DNA from: Mytilinidion resinicola
Lineage: Eukaryota; Ascomycota; Dothideomycetes; Mytilinidiales; Mytilinidiaceae
Assembly: GCF_010093595.1 (NCBI RefSeq)
Contig: NW_022985443.1
Span: 1-64,000 of the forward strand
Reading direction: 5' to 3'
DNA: 64,000 nt
In this document: positions 52,728-64,000 of the stretch, one piece after another
Position numbering within the stretch: position 1 is the first letter of the stretch
How the letters are laid out: each line of letters opens with the position of its first letter
Translations under genes and position numbers: made by a program
Notes under the pieces: model-generated
Told to the model about the DNA's origin: nothing
Seen by the model: the letters and a program-made list of their open reading frames with translations, nothing else
Databases searched by the model: none

Positions 52728-54149
52728 ATGGATCGTTGATGTTGGATGACTGAAGTTCGAGACGCGTGTGGAGATGCATACTGGCTTGCATTTCTTAGTA
52801 GATTTCTTTTTGACTTGCTCGAATCATAGTAGATGGAATTTATAAGAGTCTTGCTTTCATGAATCGATTGCTGTTTGGCCTGCCCAGCCGGAGTCGTGCT
52901 CCTTGAATCCTCGTCTACGATACAAAAATGGCGGAACCTCTCCGGGGCTCATCCTTCCACCCCAATCCAGTCCCAGCGTGTGCGATCGGATTCAATTATA
53001 TTTTCTGGTCGAGTACGGTGACATAGAAAACATTTTTCTCGTCGAATACGGTGGCATAGAAAACATTCTTACTACGGTCTTACTCAGTATCAATACCGCC
53101 CCAAACGAATTGGCCACCTCCCCAGTATCATTCATCATTCTCTGCCGCTTTCACATCCAAGGCAGTCACTCGCAAACGCACCACCGTTTCACCCCTGCCG
53201 AAGGACTGTGACGATTGACCCTTCATGCATGAAGAGCTCGTCGGCGCAGGTCTGCGCAATCGGATCGTGGGATGTGAGACTTGCCCAGCCCCTCTGCAAT
53301 GGACGCCTTACTGAGCGGTTCCTAGTTCGGGGAGGTCGAGGTGGTGATGATGCTGCGGCTTACGCGCTGCGAAGGGCCCAAGGTTGAGTAGATAAGGCTC
53401 TTCCTGGCCCTGCTGGCGACACAAGCCTTGGGCGCTCACGGCGGCCGGCACGAACACGAACCCGACTCGCACGAGACGCTGACGGGCCCGCTTTCGTCAG
53501 GCGGGTGGCGGCTCGGAGGCGGGACGGTTCCTCCCTCTCGGAAGCCTTAGCGGGCGTGATAAGGCGCTGGGGACGACCCGGGCTGTCGGGTCTGCCGATC
53601 TCGTCGGCTCGCTGCACGTGACGTCATGGAGTTGGAGCCCCACGTTTCGTCCCGCGAGTAGATCCCACCTTCACTAGGCCAACGCCGCCGCCATGATGAG
53701 CGTGGGAGTCACCGCTGACGGTTGCGCCGTGTTGACTCCGAGAAACAGCGTGGTGCCGACGACGCTGAGCATTGCCCATTCGCCCTGCGTGAGGCTATGC
53801 GGGAGACGGGATTGCGTGAGTGTCTCCGATGGACCCTGGTTGTAGGATCTGGTTGTAGGATTCGAACGGCTCGGTGGCCGACGAAGACTGCATTCTGGGG
53901 GCTGTTTCTTTTCGATCCCGCTGTTGTTGGGTGGCAGCTGATTGCGACCATGATCCAGGGGGGGCGGGGGCGGGGGCGGGGGGTGAATTCGGCTTGGTCT
54001 TTCCATTGCACGGAAGACGACGGAGGGATACTTTCCATATCCTTCATCAGTCACCAGAAGAAGGGGTGTCCGCGTGGAGACACTCCCTCAGTCTTCTTCG
54101 ATAAAGGCCGTAAAAGCGTGGTCCTATCTGCTAGCACAGTGCAGCAAAC
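52728..54149. other. intergenic, no gene recognised
   Basis: This 1.4-kb stretch is GC-rich at 53,350-53,990. Overlapping frames of 75-146 codons on both strands are compositional (Arg/Pro/Ala-rich), and none resembles a family. A run of G with single C (53,959-53,980) gives a proline tract on the minus strand. It contains the 33-bp duplication at 53,005-53,070. Confidence 0.4.
53005..53070 (+). repeat. 33-bp tandem duplication
   Basis: Two successive 33-bp units start CTGGTCGAGTACGGTGACAT and CTCGTCGAATACGGTGGCAT. They differ at a few positions. The plus strand would read LVEYGDIENIF twice, but the surrounding frame shows no gene. Confidence 0.85.
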
Positions 54150-56120
54150 ATGGCTTCTTTGAGTGATATCGAAACGAGACTTTTCTTGAACAATGAGGTA
54201 TGTAGACTCCATCGCTTCTCTAGTATACTTTCGGCCACATCTTCTTCCGTCTTCATGCTTTATTCGACCAGCTCTTCCGAGGCCGCTTTTGGCGTTCTCT
54301 TATTGTGAAGTCGAAGTTGTCTTTTCGATCCAGAAGCGAAGCTGTTTGGCCAGTTACTGACTTCGCACGCTTCCACGTAGTTCGTCCAAGGCAGTTCCGG
54401 CAGGACATTTACCTTGACCAATCCCGCCACTGAAAAACCATCTGTCAGCGTCCACGAAGCAGACGCAGCAGATATCGAGGTCGCCGTCAAAGCAGCAGGT
54501 GCAGCGTGGAAACCCTGGGTGGACCTGGACGGTGAGAAATTCCTAACTCATTCCTGGGCGCTCGCATTGGACATCTGGCTGATCCTACCTGCGACCCTCA
54601 GCCTGGAAGCGTGCGGAGGCCGTCTCAACCCTCGCCAACCTCATCGTCCAGAATGCCTCCAAGTTCGCCGAGCTAGACGCCCTGTGCATGGGTACACCTG
54701 TTGCGATTTATGGATTTCAGGCCATGGCTGCCGCGGGAGTGTTGAAATGTCAGTCCTCACTATCACGGCCGAACCCCATCGAGCATGAACGAGAGCTTAC
54801 GTTGGCCAAGATTACGCTGGAATTGGGGCAGACGCATCCGGCAAAACGAGTCTGAACACCGCAAATCATCTCAACTTGACGCTGAAGCAGCCGTACGGCG
54901 TCACGGCTGCTATCATCCCGTGGAATACACCGATGCTGATCGCATGTGCGGCGATTGGACCAGCTGTTATGGCCGGAAATGCTATCATCGTATGACATTC
55001 GCTCTTGCGTTAGAATCTGAACGTGGATACTAGCATCTTCCAGATCAAGTCCAGCGAAAAGGCTCCTCTATCGATGCTCTTGCTCGCAAAGCTAGTCAAA
55101 GAAAGTTCTCTATTCCCACCTGGCGTAATTCAATTCGTTTCTGGTTTCGGTGCCTCTACTGGCGCGCTCTTGTCCTCACACCCCGCGATCCGCAAGCTGG
55201 CCTTTACGGGCAGCGTGAATACTGGACGGATCATCAAGAAGCTTGCGGCGGACAGCAACATGAAGAGTGTCAGCCTGGAACTCGGCGGAAAGAGTCCACT
55301 GATCGTGTTCTCGGATGCGAACATTGAGAAGGCTGCAGCGGATGCGGCGCTCTCGATTGCCCTGCTATCGGGGCAGACTTGTATCGCATCATCTAGGTGC
55401 GTGGACAGTAGTCGTCAGGATAGACGAAAAGGGTAGCTGACCGAAGCCTTTTTTTAGGGTCTACATCCACCAGGATGCCATGGAGGCATTCAAGACGCAA
55501 TTCATACCGACATTCCAGGCTATTCTGGGCAAGGCTGGTGATCCGCAGGACCCCAGCACCACTCACGGACCGCAAGCCGACAGCAACCAGTTTGGCTCTG
55601 TGATGGGATTCATTGAAGCGGCGAAGAGAGATGGCCTTGTTCCTGTCGCTGGCGGCGAAGCAGTACCTCAAGAGGGCTATTTTCTGCAGCCCACTGTCTT
55701 CATCGACCCACCCTCTGACGCAGACATCCTTCGCAAGGAGATTTTTGGACCCGTTGTCTCTCTCTCTACCTTTCTTGATGAAGAGGAAGTGCTCGCTCGC
55801 GCCAATGATACAGAGTATGGTCTATACGCCTCCGTGTATACGAAGGATATTCAGCGGGCGATTCGATTGGCTAAGCAATTGGAAAGCGGGACTGTTGCTA
55901 TCAACTGCACCAGCCCTTTGATGGCGTTTGACATTGCCTTTGGCGGATATAAGTCTTCAGGTGATGGAAGGCAGTTTGGACAGGAAGGTTTGGAAGCTTG
56001 GCTTGAAGTAAGTTGGCCTCATCTCACAGCTTCGAGCGTATCTAAGGAGGTTGCTCGACGTCCTGGGGATATGTCGCTAACATCGATCAGACCAAGGGTG
56101 TTTTGATAAACCTAGTGTAG
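54150..56120 (+). CDS. NAD(P)-dependent aldehyde dehydrogenase
   Basis: Seven exons: 54150-54197, 54381-54531, 54602-54748, 54811-54989, 55044-55396, 55458-56007 and 56091-56120. All junctions are GT/AG and in frame, giving 485 residues. The enzyme oxidises an aldehyde to an acid. It starts MASLSDIETRLFLNNE and continues FVQGSSGRTF, VTAAIIPWNTP, KSSEKAPLS, LAFTGSVNTG, then the general base E254 in LELGGKSP and the nucleophile C288 in GQTCIASSR. EIFGPVVS and FGGYKSSGDGRQ follow, and the end is TKGVLINLV. Length and all key residues are normal for the class I/II-like fungal ALDH family. The first intron is long (183 bp) for this locus, and the exon-1 model rests on the good N-terminal match. 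It could convert a side-chain aldehyde of the cluster product. Confidence 0.92.
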
Positions 56121-56863
56121 GAGTCATAATGTGGGAGGAGTCGTTTGAAGATGAGTTCGCACGGCAACGAGCATTCGCTATCGCGCTTGAGCTCTGTTGG
56201 GCCTAAGGTTAGCTATTGTCGTAACGTAATCGGCATTAAATAAAATTATACATTCGTTGAAACTTTTAACTTTTGAAAACTGGGAGTAGAGCTGAAGTTG
56301 TTGATAAAGTGATTGAACGTTTTTGAAATCTCTGCGTCCACCACGGAGCTGACCTATGCTTTAAAATGACTCCTCAGTCATCTAGAAGTACTAGTCTGTT
56401 TTCTGTATTAGATATACTCTCTGCCGGTGAGATCTGCTTTTTAGATGTTCTGGTCGTAAATGTCACGTCTTCCTTAAGCAATTTGACCTAGAAATCGTAT
56501 TGGGAGAAACCTTAAGCAACTTCGAAAGCGGAAAATTACAAGTACAATTACATGCTCGGGGTTATGAGATCTACTAATTCTATTGAAAAAGCCGCCCACG
56601 ATGAAGGAAAGTATGAGCTGTCATTGCTTCTCTAGTATGTACGCGGAATTTAACCTTGAGTGAAGCAGCGGTGAACGAAGGTCTCTAGTACCTAGCGATT
56701 GGCGGAAGCGACTATGCTCTAAACGGGTACAGAATGATCAGAGGCTATGCCGAAGGCCTCAAGAGAGTCGTTTTGGTTCTGTATGATCTCGCACCAAGCG
56801 CCTTGCTTTCACTTATGCGATGAAGATGGCTCCTTTGATGCAATGATCGAATTAAAGAGGGCT
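56121..56863. other. intergenic between convergent genes
   Basis: Holds the 3' ends of the aldehyde dehydrogenase (+) and the MFS gene (-). It is AT-richer than the neighbouring genes. No ORF of note is present. Confidence 0.4.
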
Positions 56864-58633
56864 TTAAGTTTTGATCCTGAGCACTGGTCCGCTTCGAGAG
56901 AGCCGTGCACAGCCGATCAAAACTGCACCAGCTAACATTGAAATGCCCGAAAATATGCAGACATCTCGGAAGCCGCCGTGGTCATGGACGATCAGTTGAC
57001 CTTGAATAGGCAATCCTGTAAGGCAACTGATCATCTATTAGCGATTTGTTTGAGCTTGAGGAATGAGAAAGACTTGCGCAATGGCAATGAACGCTTCATA
57101 AGTTCCAAATCTCACTCCCAGTGTAGTCACCGATCCCAATTCGGCTACACAGGGCAGTAGCATGCTGATATAGGCTCCGCTCCAGAAGCCGTAGGTAGCC
57201 GCGAACGCAAAGATTTGGGTATGTGTAGAAGAAATGAGTTCGAGAGGCAGCCAGAATGCTAAGATAGATATGGCGGAAAGGAAGGAGATTACGGTCATAA
57301 CGTTGAAGCGTCCAACCTTATCCGCTAGATGTGCTGGGAATATGCGACCAGGGACAGAGCCTGCACTACCACGACGCGATCGAAGGTTAGGAATTCCAAT
57401 AAAGTTTCAAGAGGGCATCTAAACTTACTTCATGACCACAATAGTGTAAATCGACAGGTACTCAGAGAAGCCATGTCGCAGCGCCATGCCTGGAAGGTAA
57501 TTGAATGGAGCAAAGAGACCCCACCTGCTCAGGTCAGCCCTGTCCGGAATAGGAGCTACTTGTCTTCAATCTCGCTACGACTCGAGGGACTTACAAGACG
57601 AAAAAGCTACCCAAAGAGTAGAAAAAGAAGCCCTTCTGCAGGAACAAGGAGAAATTGATGAACGTCATGTCGTTTGAATCCCACTTTTTGGGCGGCAATC
57701 TGGCACGCACGAATACACATACCGGGATCAAACAGAGCCCCAGAAACAGTGCAGTGTATCGCAATGCTCCCGGAAAGCCTTTGTTCTCGGTCATATGGCT
57801 GACGTAAATGGGATGGATCACCCCGCCTAAAGTAATCGGTCAGGCTCAGGAACAGAGGAGCAGAATGATGAGATTCTCACCCAAACTACTGCCAGCTGCG
57901 GCGATTCCAAGAGCGAGGGCTCGCCGATGATGAAACCATTGTCCTGCGCATACAAAGGCGGGGGTAAAAATGCCTGCTGCTCCAATACCGAATCCCAGTC
58001 CCTGCGCGAGAAATACTTGGTAATATTTGGTGCAGAGACTCGTAAGCGCTATGCTGAGTACGGACAGAATGGCTGATGGAATCATGATCCCAGTTGGGCC
58101 GTAATGATCAATAATCCGCCCGTACAGTCCGCCGAGAAAGAACCTACAGGAATCAGTCTGCTGCGTCGAAGTTGGATGAAGTTGGAGAGGTCACACATAA
58201 GAAACAGCTGAACCGTGAATATCCAAGATATTATGGATGGGCTATAGTCGTTCAAGATATGTTTCTCGTAGTAGGCCTGGAAAAGACCTATTCTATGCAT
58301 GGTCAGCGGAGGCGTATTGTCCGGAACGAGAGAGGAATACGCATTCAGGAATCCAAAAGAGCAGAACATAGCCATGAAAGAACCAAATATACATAGCCAA
58401 CCCTGGAGGCCGCCATCGTGGTGTTCAATGTGATCATGGTGCTGGGTCGGCGGCTCGATATCAGCGCCTTGAAGTTCAAGCGAGGCTGTCCGAGAGGCAG
58501 CTTCGACGTCTTGCTGCTCCTCGTTGCCAAGTGGAAGATCGTTCTGAGAGCGTTCGTTCTTCTGCTTTTCAGAGCTGCCATCGTTGTAAGGATGGTCGCC
58601 AGAGGGCAGCGAGTAGCCACTCCCGCGATCCAT
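56864..58633 (-). CDS. MFS transporter, monocarboxylate-transporter-like (12 helices)
   Basis: Exons on the minus strand: 58633-58197, 58143-57881, 57826-57595, 57524-57429, 57365-57074 and 57015-56864, about 490 residues. A polar N-terminus of 75 residues, rich in His, Asp and Glu, precedes GGLQGWLCIFGSFMAMFCSFG, the typical first helix of fungal MCT-type carriers. Then come the helix 4-5 motif AAAGSSLGGVIHP, RARLPP at the middle loop, and AGSVPGRIFPAHLADKVGRF in the second half. Such proteins in clusters export products or take up acids. The last junction is odd: the only GT near 57,073 leaves the frame one base short of GLPIQGQLIV in the last exon. Either an unusual splice site is used or the end is mutated. 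Divergent from the Zn2Cys6 gene. Confidence 0.82.
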
Positions 58634-58965
58634 GGTGTCGTGCTAGAGCTGTCGCCAGAGGGCGGTAGAAGGATGTAGTGACAGGGGCAGAAGCAGCACG
58701 AGTGGGATGCAGACATGGCGGGCGATGTGAAGCTGCAGAGCAAACGGGTATATGGCAGATGGCAAAGGGGACTGTTTTCTCGCGCGAGAGATTCGGGGAG
58801 GCGTTCTGTGTCTCGGCAGTTGGAGGGATGATTAAATATGGCACAAAGTAACGAGGACTGCGTCTCTCGCGCGATACGGTCATCGTGCCCCTCATTCCAG
58901 CCGAACACGCGGGAAACACGTCCCCAAGCGCTGCGCCGTCCTCGACAGCCGCGCTGTTCTCCACC
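58634..58965. promoter_or_regulatory. divergent promoter region, MFS transporter / Zn2Cys6 regulator
   Basis: This 0.33-kb region separates the two starts. The regulator frame is open only from 58,861 after a TAA, so no upstream ATG is available. No clear CGG palindrome was found here. Confidence 0.4.
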
Positions 58966-61535
58966 ATGCTACCGTCCGCGCAGTCTCTCCACCACCAGGT
59001 CGCACCAGATGCCGCACAACCCGTCGAGGGCCACGATGGGGACCGCATCACTCGCCGCCGTCCAACCTATACCTGTATTCGCTGTCGTGCTCGCCGCGTC
59101 AAGTGCAACCGGGCGCAGCCAGCGTGCTCGAATTGTGTAAAGGCAAATGTGCAATGTATTCCTCCGAATCAACCGACCAGCATGCTACGGCCCTCGTGTT
59201 TCCCACAGCAGGCGCGGCGCACACGGCGGCAAGAAGATAGTCGAGCCCGTTTGCAGCGACTAGAGGAGATGGTGGAACGCTTGTCGGCAGAAGTCGAACG
59301 TCACTCTTCAGGCACTCAGGGTGATGCTGGGGAAGATGATAGGGGCCAGGATCAAGTTCTAGCTTCGCCGATAGCAGGTGAACTGAGAGGGATGGTTGTG
59401 CCTGGTCCGCGGTCGAGATATTTCAGTCCATTTTCATGGGTGTCGGTATCGGAAGAAGTCCGTCGCACGCTTTCCTCCATTCCATTCTCGCGACTTATGA
59501 CTCTACACTTCTCCATGAGTAGGTACTAATTGAAACCAGATTGAAGATATCCGACATCTGTTGGAACATCAGCATATCGATGCTCAAGACTCTCTCCCGA
59601 TGCACCCAGGCAATACCATTCCTTCCGCGTTCCCGGCCTTAACGCCTTCAGACATATCGAGCATGCCTGCACCTAGTGAACCACTTTCTACTACCCTGGT
59701 TCAACTATATCTGACTCACGTTGACCCTCTCATCCGCATCATCCACGTCCCTTCATTTCTGGACCAACTCCACCAGCATCGACAGGCGCACCACTATCAT
59801 TTCACACGCCATGTCTCAACCATGTCTCCGACCGTTTCAATGGGCGTCTCACCATTCTCCTCCAATGGACTTCAATTTTCGACAGGCACCTCGAGTCCCA
59901 CAACGACCGACTCCGACCAGGATCATCGACGCACTCGAGCATTTGACGCGCTTCTCTTCGCAGCCTACTATGCGGCAGCTTCATCCACTGTCAACGATGG
60001 TGCAGCTCTGGCTTCTCTCATTGAGGCCGGATTGGATGTGAACGATCTGGCGACGAGATTCAAACGCTGTGCTGAGATCGCTTTGGACGATGCCGACTTT
60101 GTTCAGAATGAGACACTGGAATCGCTACAAGCCGTCGTACTTCTACTAGTAAGTCAGAATCCACGTTGATCACATATCACCCGGTAACACCATCTAGTCG
60201 GTAACTGCTCGTGGGTCAGACCCAAGGACACCCTGGATTCAGCTTGGCCTTGCGATTCGGATCGCCCAGGCAATGGGTATTCATAGGGATGGCTCGCACT
60301 ACGGTCTGAAGCCTGTCGAGACCGAAGTCCGGCGAAGACTGTGGGCCCAGATATGTCTCCTTGATTTGAGAACTGCGGAAGAGCTAGGCTGCGAGCCCAC
60401 CATTTTGGAAGGCACTTATGATACACGTCTACCTACTAGCATCTCGGATTACGAGCTGAGTCAACTTGAACTTGAAGGCTCGATCGCGAGACACCCAAAT
60501 CAAGATATGCCACAGCAGCTCCCAGCTGACTCGATGCAAGGTTACACGACTACAGGCTCCTATCTAAACTCGCTTCAGTGGGGCGAGGCAAGTACTATTC
60601 CCGCGGCTACTAGGGGACGACGAGTCTCTAACACCGTCAATTCATCTCCTTCTACATTCTCAGATATGACATTTTCATTAATTCGATACGAGGCCGCCAG
60701 GCTATTCGGAAAACTCCTCTCTCCAAAATACCAATTGGACGACTCGACCTTCGACAGCGCATCAAACAGCGCTCGGATAAATGGCAACGGAGCCAGTCAA
60801 GATAAGAACGTATGGGTGAACCAGCTGGAAAGAAAATTCACGCAAGTGTACAACGTGCAGATGTTGGACGATTCCGATCCAATGCAACGCATGACGGCCG
60901 AGCTTTCCAAGCTGCTCATAAGCAAGGCAAGGCTTCTCGTAAGTCTTCAAGAATGGAAAGATTCATGTCGTGAAATGCCGAGATCAGATCGCGAAGGGAA
61001 GCGAGATAGGTATTGAGGTCCTCCAACTCAACAATCACCCAAACTGAATGATGACAGACTATTCAACGACGCAACCGCGATCATAGACCAGACTATCACC
61101 CTTGCGGAGGAGTCCACACATTCGAACTGGCTGTGGTACGTGAACACTTTTACCGAAGTGTATGCTTCAACCTTTGTTGTCTTCAACCTTGCCCAGGGAG
61201 GAGTGTCGCCCGAGTGTGCCGACAGAGCCTGGCGGGCAATTGACCGCCTCTTCCCGACCACCGAGATGCAAATGGATGGTGGCCAGTTGTCGCCTTTCCA
61301 GAGGCTCCTTGCGCTAGCGAGAGCGAGACACCGCGATCGGACTCTCTCAAGAGTCAATAACGTAGGTGCAGCAAACGAAGGCCTAGCGGAGGGGTTTGTG
61401 GGAGATCCCGTCGAGGGGCAGCCACTGTGGACGTCTGATCTCCTTAGAGAGCTGGATTTAACGCTCGCGGATCCATTTTGGCTCAATCCATACGCGGGCG
61501 AGACGATACCAAATAATGCGTTCTTCTATAGCTAG
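58966..61535 (+). CDS. Zn2Cys6 transcription factor
   Basis: Four exons in frame: 58966-59457, 59540-60148, 60198-61009 and 61058-61535, giving 796 residues. Nuclear DNA-binding regulator. The cluster C37-x2-C40-x6-C47-x6-C54-x2-C57-x6-C64 in CIRCRARRVKCNRAQPACSN is complete. A basic/coiled-coil stretch (RLQRLEEMVERLSAEVERH) follows for dimerisation. The middle homology region (about 230-600) has PLIRIIHVPSFLDQL, WIQLGLAIRIAQAMGIHRDG and EVRRRLWAQICLLDLRTAEE. The start is the first in-frame ATG; an upstream GTG is in frame but unlikely. Intron 1 has TACTAAT. It stands at the right edge of the cluster, back to back with the MFS gene, and is the only candidate pathway regulator in the window. 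Confidence 0.93.
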
Positions 61536-63024
61536 ATATACTAAGTCTTCTATTATTTCAAGGTTAGCTATATCATATGATGCCACTACTTAGACATAAC
61601 GGATTCTAGTATAACTATCGATAAACCGAAGACCCAGCCCCTGTTCCCTTCCCTGTCGAAATAGCAGAACAATCCATCTAAGCCGGGCTAGACATCCTAT
61701 ATCCACACATATACTCGTCCAGACAAAACGCCCCTGGACCTGTAATCGCCGTGGCTAGCTGAACTATCATACCACCAAACGATTACGCCGGAAGATTCAG
61801 GCCCCTTAAAAACTCCTCCATCTCCCGCTGTCACGCCTGCGTTGAAGTTGGCGGTATCCCATTCGCCAGTCCCTCGGTTACTCCGGGAGCGTCGTGCAGA
61901 TATCTAAGAAATGTAGATGACGAAGAGGCATTGCTAGAGTTGCTGGATGGAGTTAAAACTCTGTCGATTTAGGAAGTGGAGAGAAGGGCTTACCTTGAGC
62001 TGTTTTGGGTTTCTGGGCCGTTTGATTGGGCTTGGGCGTCTGGGGCCGGCATGGCTAGGCTTGGGGTCCTGGCGTTGCTGAAGGCCGGATTTCTTTGGGT
62101 CAGGGAATCGAGCTCGATCCACTAGAGCTACCGGAAGGGTTTGCGTTTTGGGAATGGCAATGTACAATACCAGAGTTTCAGGTCGGACTGGATGTTAGTT
62201 CGATCCCAAACGGGATTCATGGCCCTTATGTGGATGGTTTCCATCATTTCGCAATTCGCGAGCTCGTTCGTCTTGAGACCACGCACACCCAAGCTTTCAG
62301 CTCGATATACTCGAGACTTAATATTGCACGCACGCGCAGCGCGTTCGCGATGACTTGGTGCGCAGCTGCGAGTTTGTGGCCGATTGGTTAAGGAAGCGAC
62401 CGAACAGGGCGTGAGGCTCTGTTAACGCGCATGTGCGCGCGAGCAACTTTCGCGCAGATGCGAACTGGATGCCTTCTTGGCGCCAGGTAGAACACTCACT
62501 CCCATAGGTCTCTTTCCGTTGTCATTTCCCATTTTCCTGTTCCTCAGATCACGCATGATCAACTCCACCTCTGCTTTAAGTCTGTCTACTTGTGCTCTAC
62601 GATAAGCCTACTCTTCTGTTCCAAGGCTGAGTAGTGGCAAGGCTGAGGCCTCAGTGAGAAACCCACAAGAGTAACATTGACTCAAACCTTTGAAACCGGA
62701 CCCAGAAGGTGGTACTACTCCCAGTATTGTTTCGGTCTTCACCAAACGACATCGTGGAAATGGATTCGCCCACAAGCATGGACGTGTATACTCGGGTTGT
62801 AACAGCTACAACCTAGGATCAACAACTCATACGGTTCACGGTCACCTACGTACAGGCACTCCCCCCTTTCTCTCTCCTTAATTCTCGTTCTTCTTCATTG
62901 ATTGGTTGCTACTAACGCGCACTCAGCGTGGCGAGGTCCTCTGTTCAGCTACAACAGGTTTCTCTCAGCTAGGTTCGTTCCTTTCAGCTGGCCTCTATTC
63001 AGCTGAGCTGATAAGACCTAGGGC
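61536..63024. other. intergenic, no gene recognised
   Basis: No family-like ORF is seen. At 62,945-62,995 TCAGCT recurs four times within 50 bp. TTAGTATATATTCGG near 63,038 could be the TATA region of the next gene. This stretch probably marks the right border of the cluster. Confidence 0.4.
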
Positions 63025-64000
63025 GTGGGCCATTTCCTATTAGTATATATTCGGCCCGTACGGCCACTACAATACAAGCAGAGTTCACATCAATTTCAAC
63101 CTGAGTTGTGTTCTCTGCCCTCGGCAGCCCATGCTCCGGACAACGAACAACTAGTCTCTGCTCTACTAGATGAATGCGACTCGAGAAAACCCTTGGACGG
63201 TAACAGCAACTTGAACCCTCCGAGCAGGAAAAACAAAAACCGATTCAGTACGCCTCGGCGGTTCGCATGCCCGTATTACAAGAGAAATCCAAATCGGCAC
63301 TCAACCAGGCGGTCTTGTAAATTGGTGGGTTTTACCAGCATGTTAGACGTCAAGTTAGTCGCTGCTAGTACCCTTTTAGCCCATAGTGTGTATTGACGAA
63401 CCAGAGAACATACATATCGTTATCACGCCTTGCCAATATCATGCCCACGGTGCTGCAGGATCTTCAACGGTGACAACGATCTATTGGATCACTTGCAAAC
63501 TCCCGAAGTCTGTCGACGTTATGACAATCCTCAGTTGGAGGGCTTCACTCGAGAACAAGAGGCGATGTTGAAGAGCAAGAAAAAATCATCTGCAGAAACG
63601 GAAGAACAGAAATGGAAAGCCGGTTACAAGATTCTTTTCCCACAAGACCAAGACGATGACATTCCAAGCCCGTGTAAGTGATATGTACCCATACGCAACC
63701 CTGTCACCTTGCCAGCATTGACGCGTTGGTAGACTATGATTACAATTCTCCCACAGAGAGGTTGCCAGACGAAGCAAATTTTGCAAAGTACCAAGAGTAC
63801 TTGAACAGAGAGCTTCCTAGCTATGTACGAAAGCGACTGCATGATACCCTCGACCAGGATCTCGGTCCCATGGAAGAAATCCTCAAACTTCAACTTGTCG
63901 ACATTGTTCGCTCATGCCAAAAAGAGCTCTTCTCATCGTATCAGCAATCCTGTCAGGATGACCCTGTCGTAAACTCTACTAGAAGAAGTATAGTAAAGCT
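63025..64000 (+). CDS. C2H2-type zinc-finger protein, 5' part, runs off the window
   Basis: Exons recognised: from about 63025 to 63353, 63405-63673 and 63733 to beyond 64000. Joined, they read FACPYYKRNP, then SCKLVGFTSMLDVKEHTYRY, then LPISCPRCCRIF with HL-x5-C, then EGFTREQE, EEQKWKAGYKILFPQD and IPSPYYDYN. This is the common fungal family in which a CPYYKRNP segment and a C2H2-like finger precede a W-x3-Y-x-I-L-F-P-x-D motif. Its role is unknown (putative nucleic-acid binding). The first exon has no in-frame ATG before the finger. The start must lie in an upstream exon I cannot place, or was lost. It is probably not part of the biosynthetic cluster. Confidence 0.75.

Noticed and set aside
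53360..54162. Arg/Pro/Ala-rich ORFs before the aldehyde dehydrogenase
   Set aside because: GC-rich, mutually overlapping, with a proline run from a G-tract. No family look.
54990..55043. Earlier acceptor (TACTAG at about 55,032) for exon 5 of the aldehyde dehydrogenase
   Set aside because: It breaks the frame. The CAG at 55,041-55,043 restores AGNAII|IKSSEKAP, the expected family sequence.
60941..61057. Donor GTAAGT at about 60,940 in the Zn2Cys6 gene
   Set aside because: It gives phase 0 while the next exon needs phase 2. The donor at 61,010 gives an in-frame join.
1..64000. CRISPR arrays, rRNA or tRNA genes
   Set aside because: The tandem repeats seen have no unique spacers, and the organism is a fungus. 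No tRNA-like T-loop or rRNA segment was recognised by eye; a tRNAscan run would settle it.

Overview
The window reads as nuclear DNA of a filamentous ascomycete (Pezizomycotina). The genes carry short introns (about 46-180 bp) with GT/AG ends and CTNA-type branch sites. The product families are typical of such fungi: a highly reducing PKS, an A-T-TE NRPS-like enzyme, a Zn2Cys6 regulator and a Pth11-like receptor. The left third is an AT-rich block with the mark of repeat-induced point mutation (RIP). In recognisable reading frames glutamine codons have become TAA/TAG, CpA is rare and TpA dominates.

Bases 1 to about 22,500 are a graveyard of mobile elements with no intact gene. In order it holds: a Ty3/gypsy chromovirus pol and its 3' LTR; a pogo/Fot1-like transposase fragment; a pair of 0.88-kb direct repeats; a dead protein kinase; several short tandem repeats; and a nested structure at 17.3-21.5 kb. 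In that structure one pogo-like element is interrupted by a second pogo-like element and by a foldback element with an 8-bp target duplication. A second foldback element lies at 21.9-22.3 kb. A GC-rich 12-bp minisatellite (22.5-23.5 kb) marks the boundary. Its left edge looks RIP-mutated and its right part does not.

Bases 23.9-61.5 kb hold what looks like a secondary-metabolite gene cluster. In order: a decayed NAD(P)-dependent reductase; a 2-oxoglutarate/Fe(II) oxygenase (-); a Dal5-type MFS transporter (+); an A-T-TE NRPS-like synthetase (-); a rhodopsin-like seven-helix protein (+); a Baeyer-Villiger monooxygenase (+); a small DUF3237-like protein (-); a highly reducing PKS (-); an orphan polytopic membrane protein, possibly a membrane cyclase (+); a second flavin monooxygenase (+); an aldehyde dehydrogenase (+); a monocarboxylate-type MFS transporter (-); and a Zn2Cys6 regulator (+). 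A remnant of an SR-protein-kinase-like gene and two inverted LTR-like repeats sit among the first genes.

Inferred logic: the PKS (KS-AT-DH-degenerate ER-KR-ACP, no methyltransferase) builds an unsaturated, unmethylated chain. The A-T-TE enzyme, by analogy with its family, would join two aryl-pyruvate-type acids. The BVMO, FMO, 2OG oxygenase and aldehyde dehydrogenase would oxidise the product. The two MFS proteins would move substrate or product, and the Zn2Cys6 protein would regulate. Whether the PKS and the A-T-TE enzyme serve one product or two is not decided by the sequence. The last kilobase begins a C2H2 zinc-finger gene that runs off the end and is probably outside the cluster.
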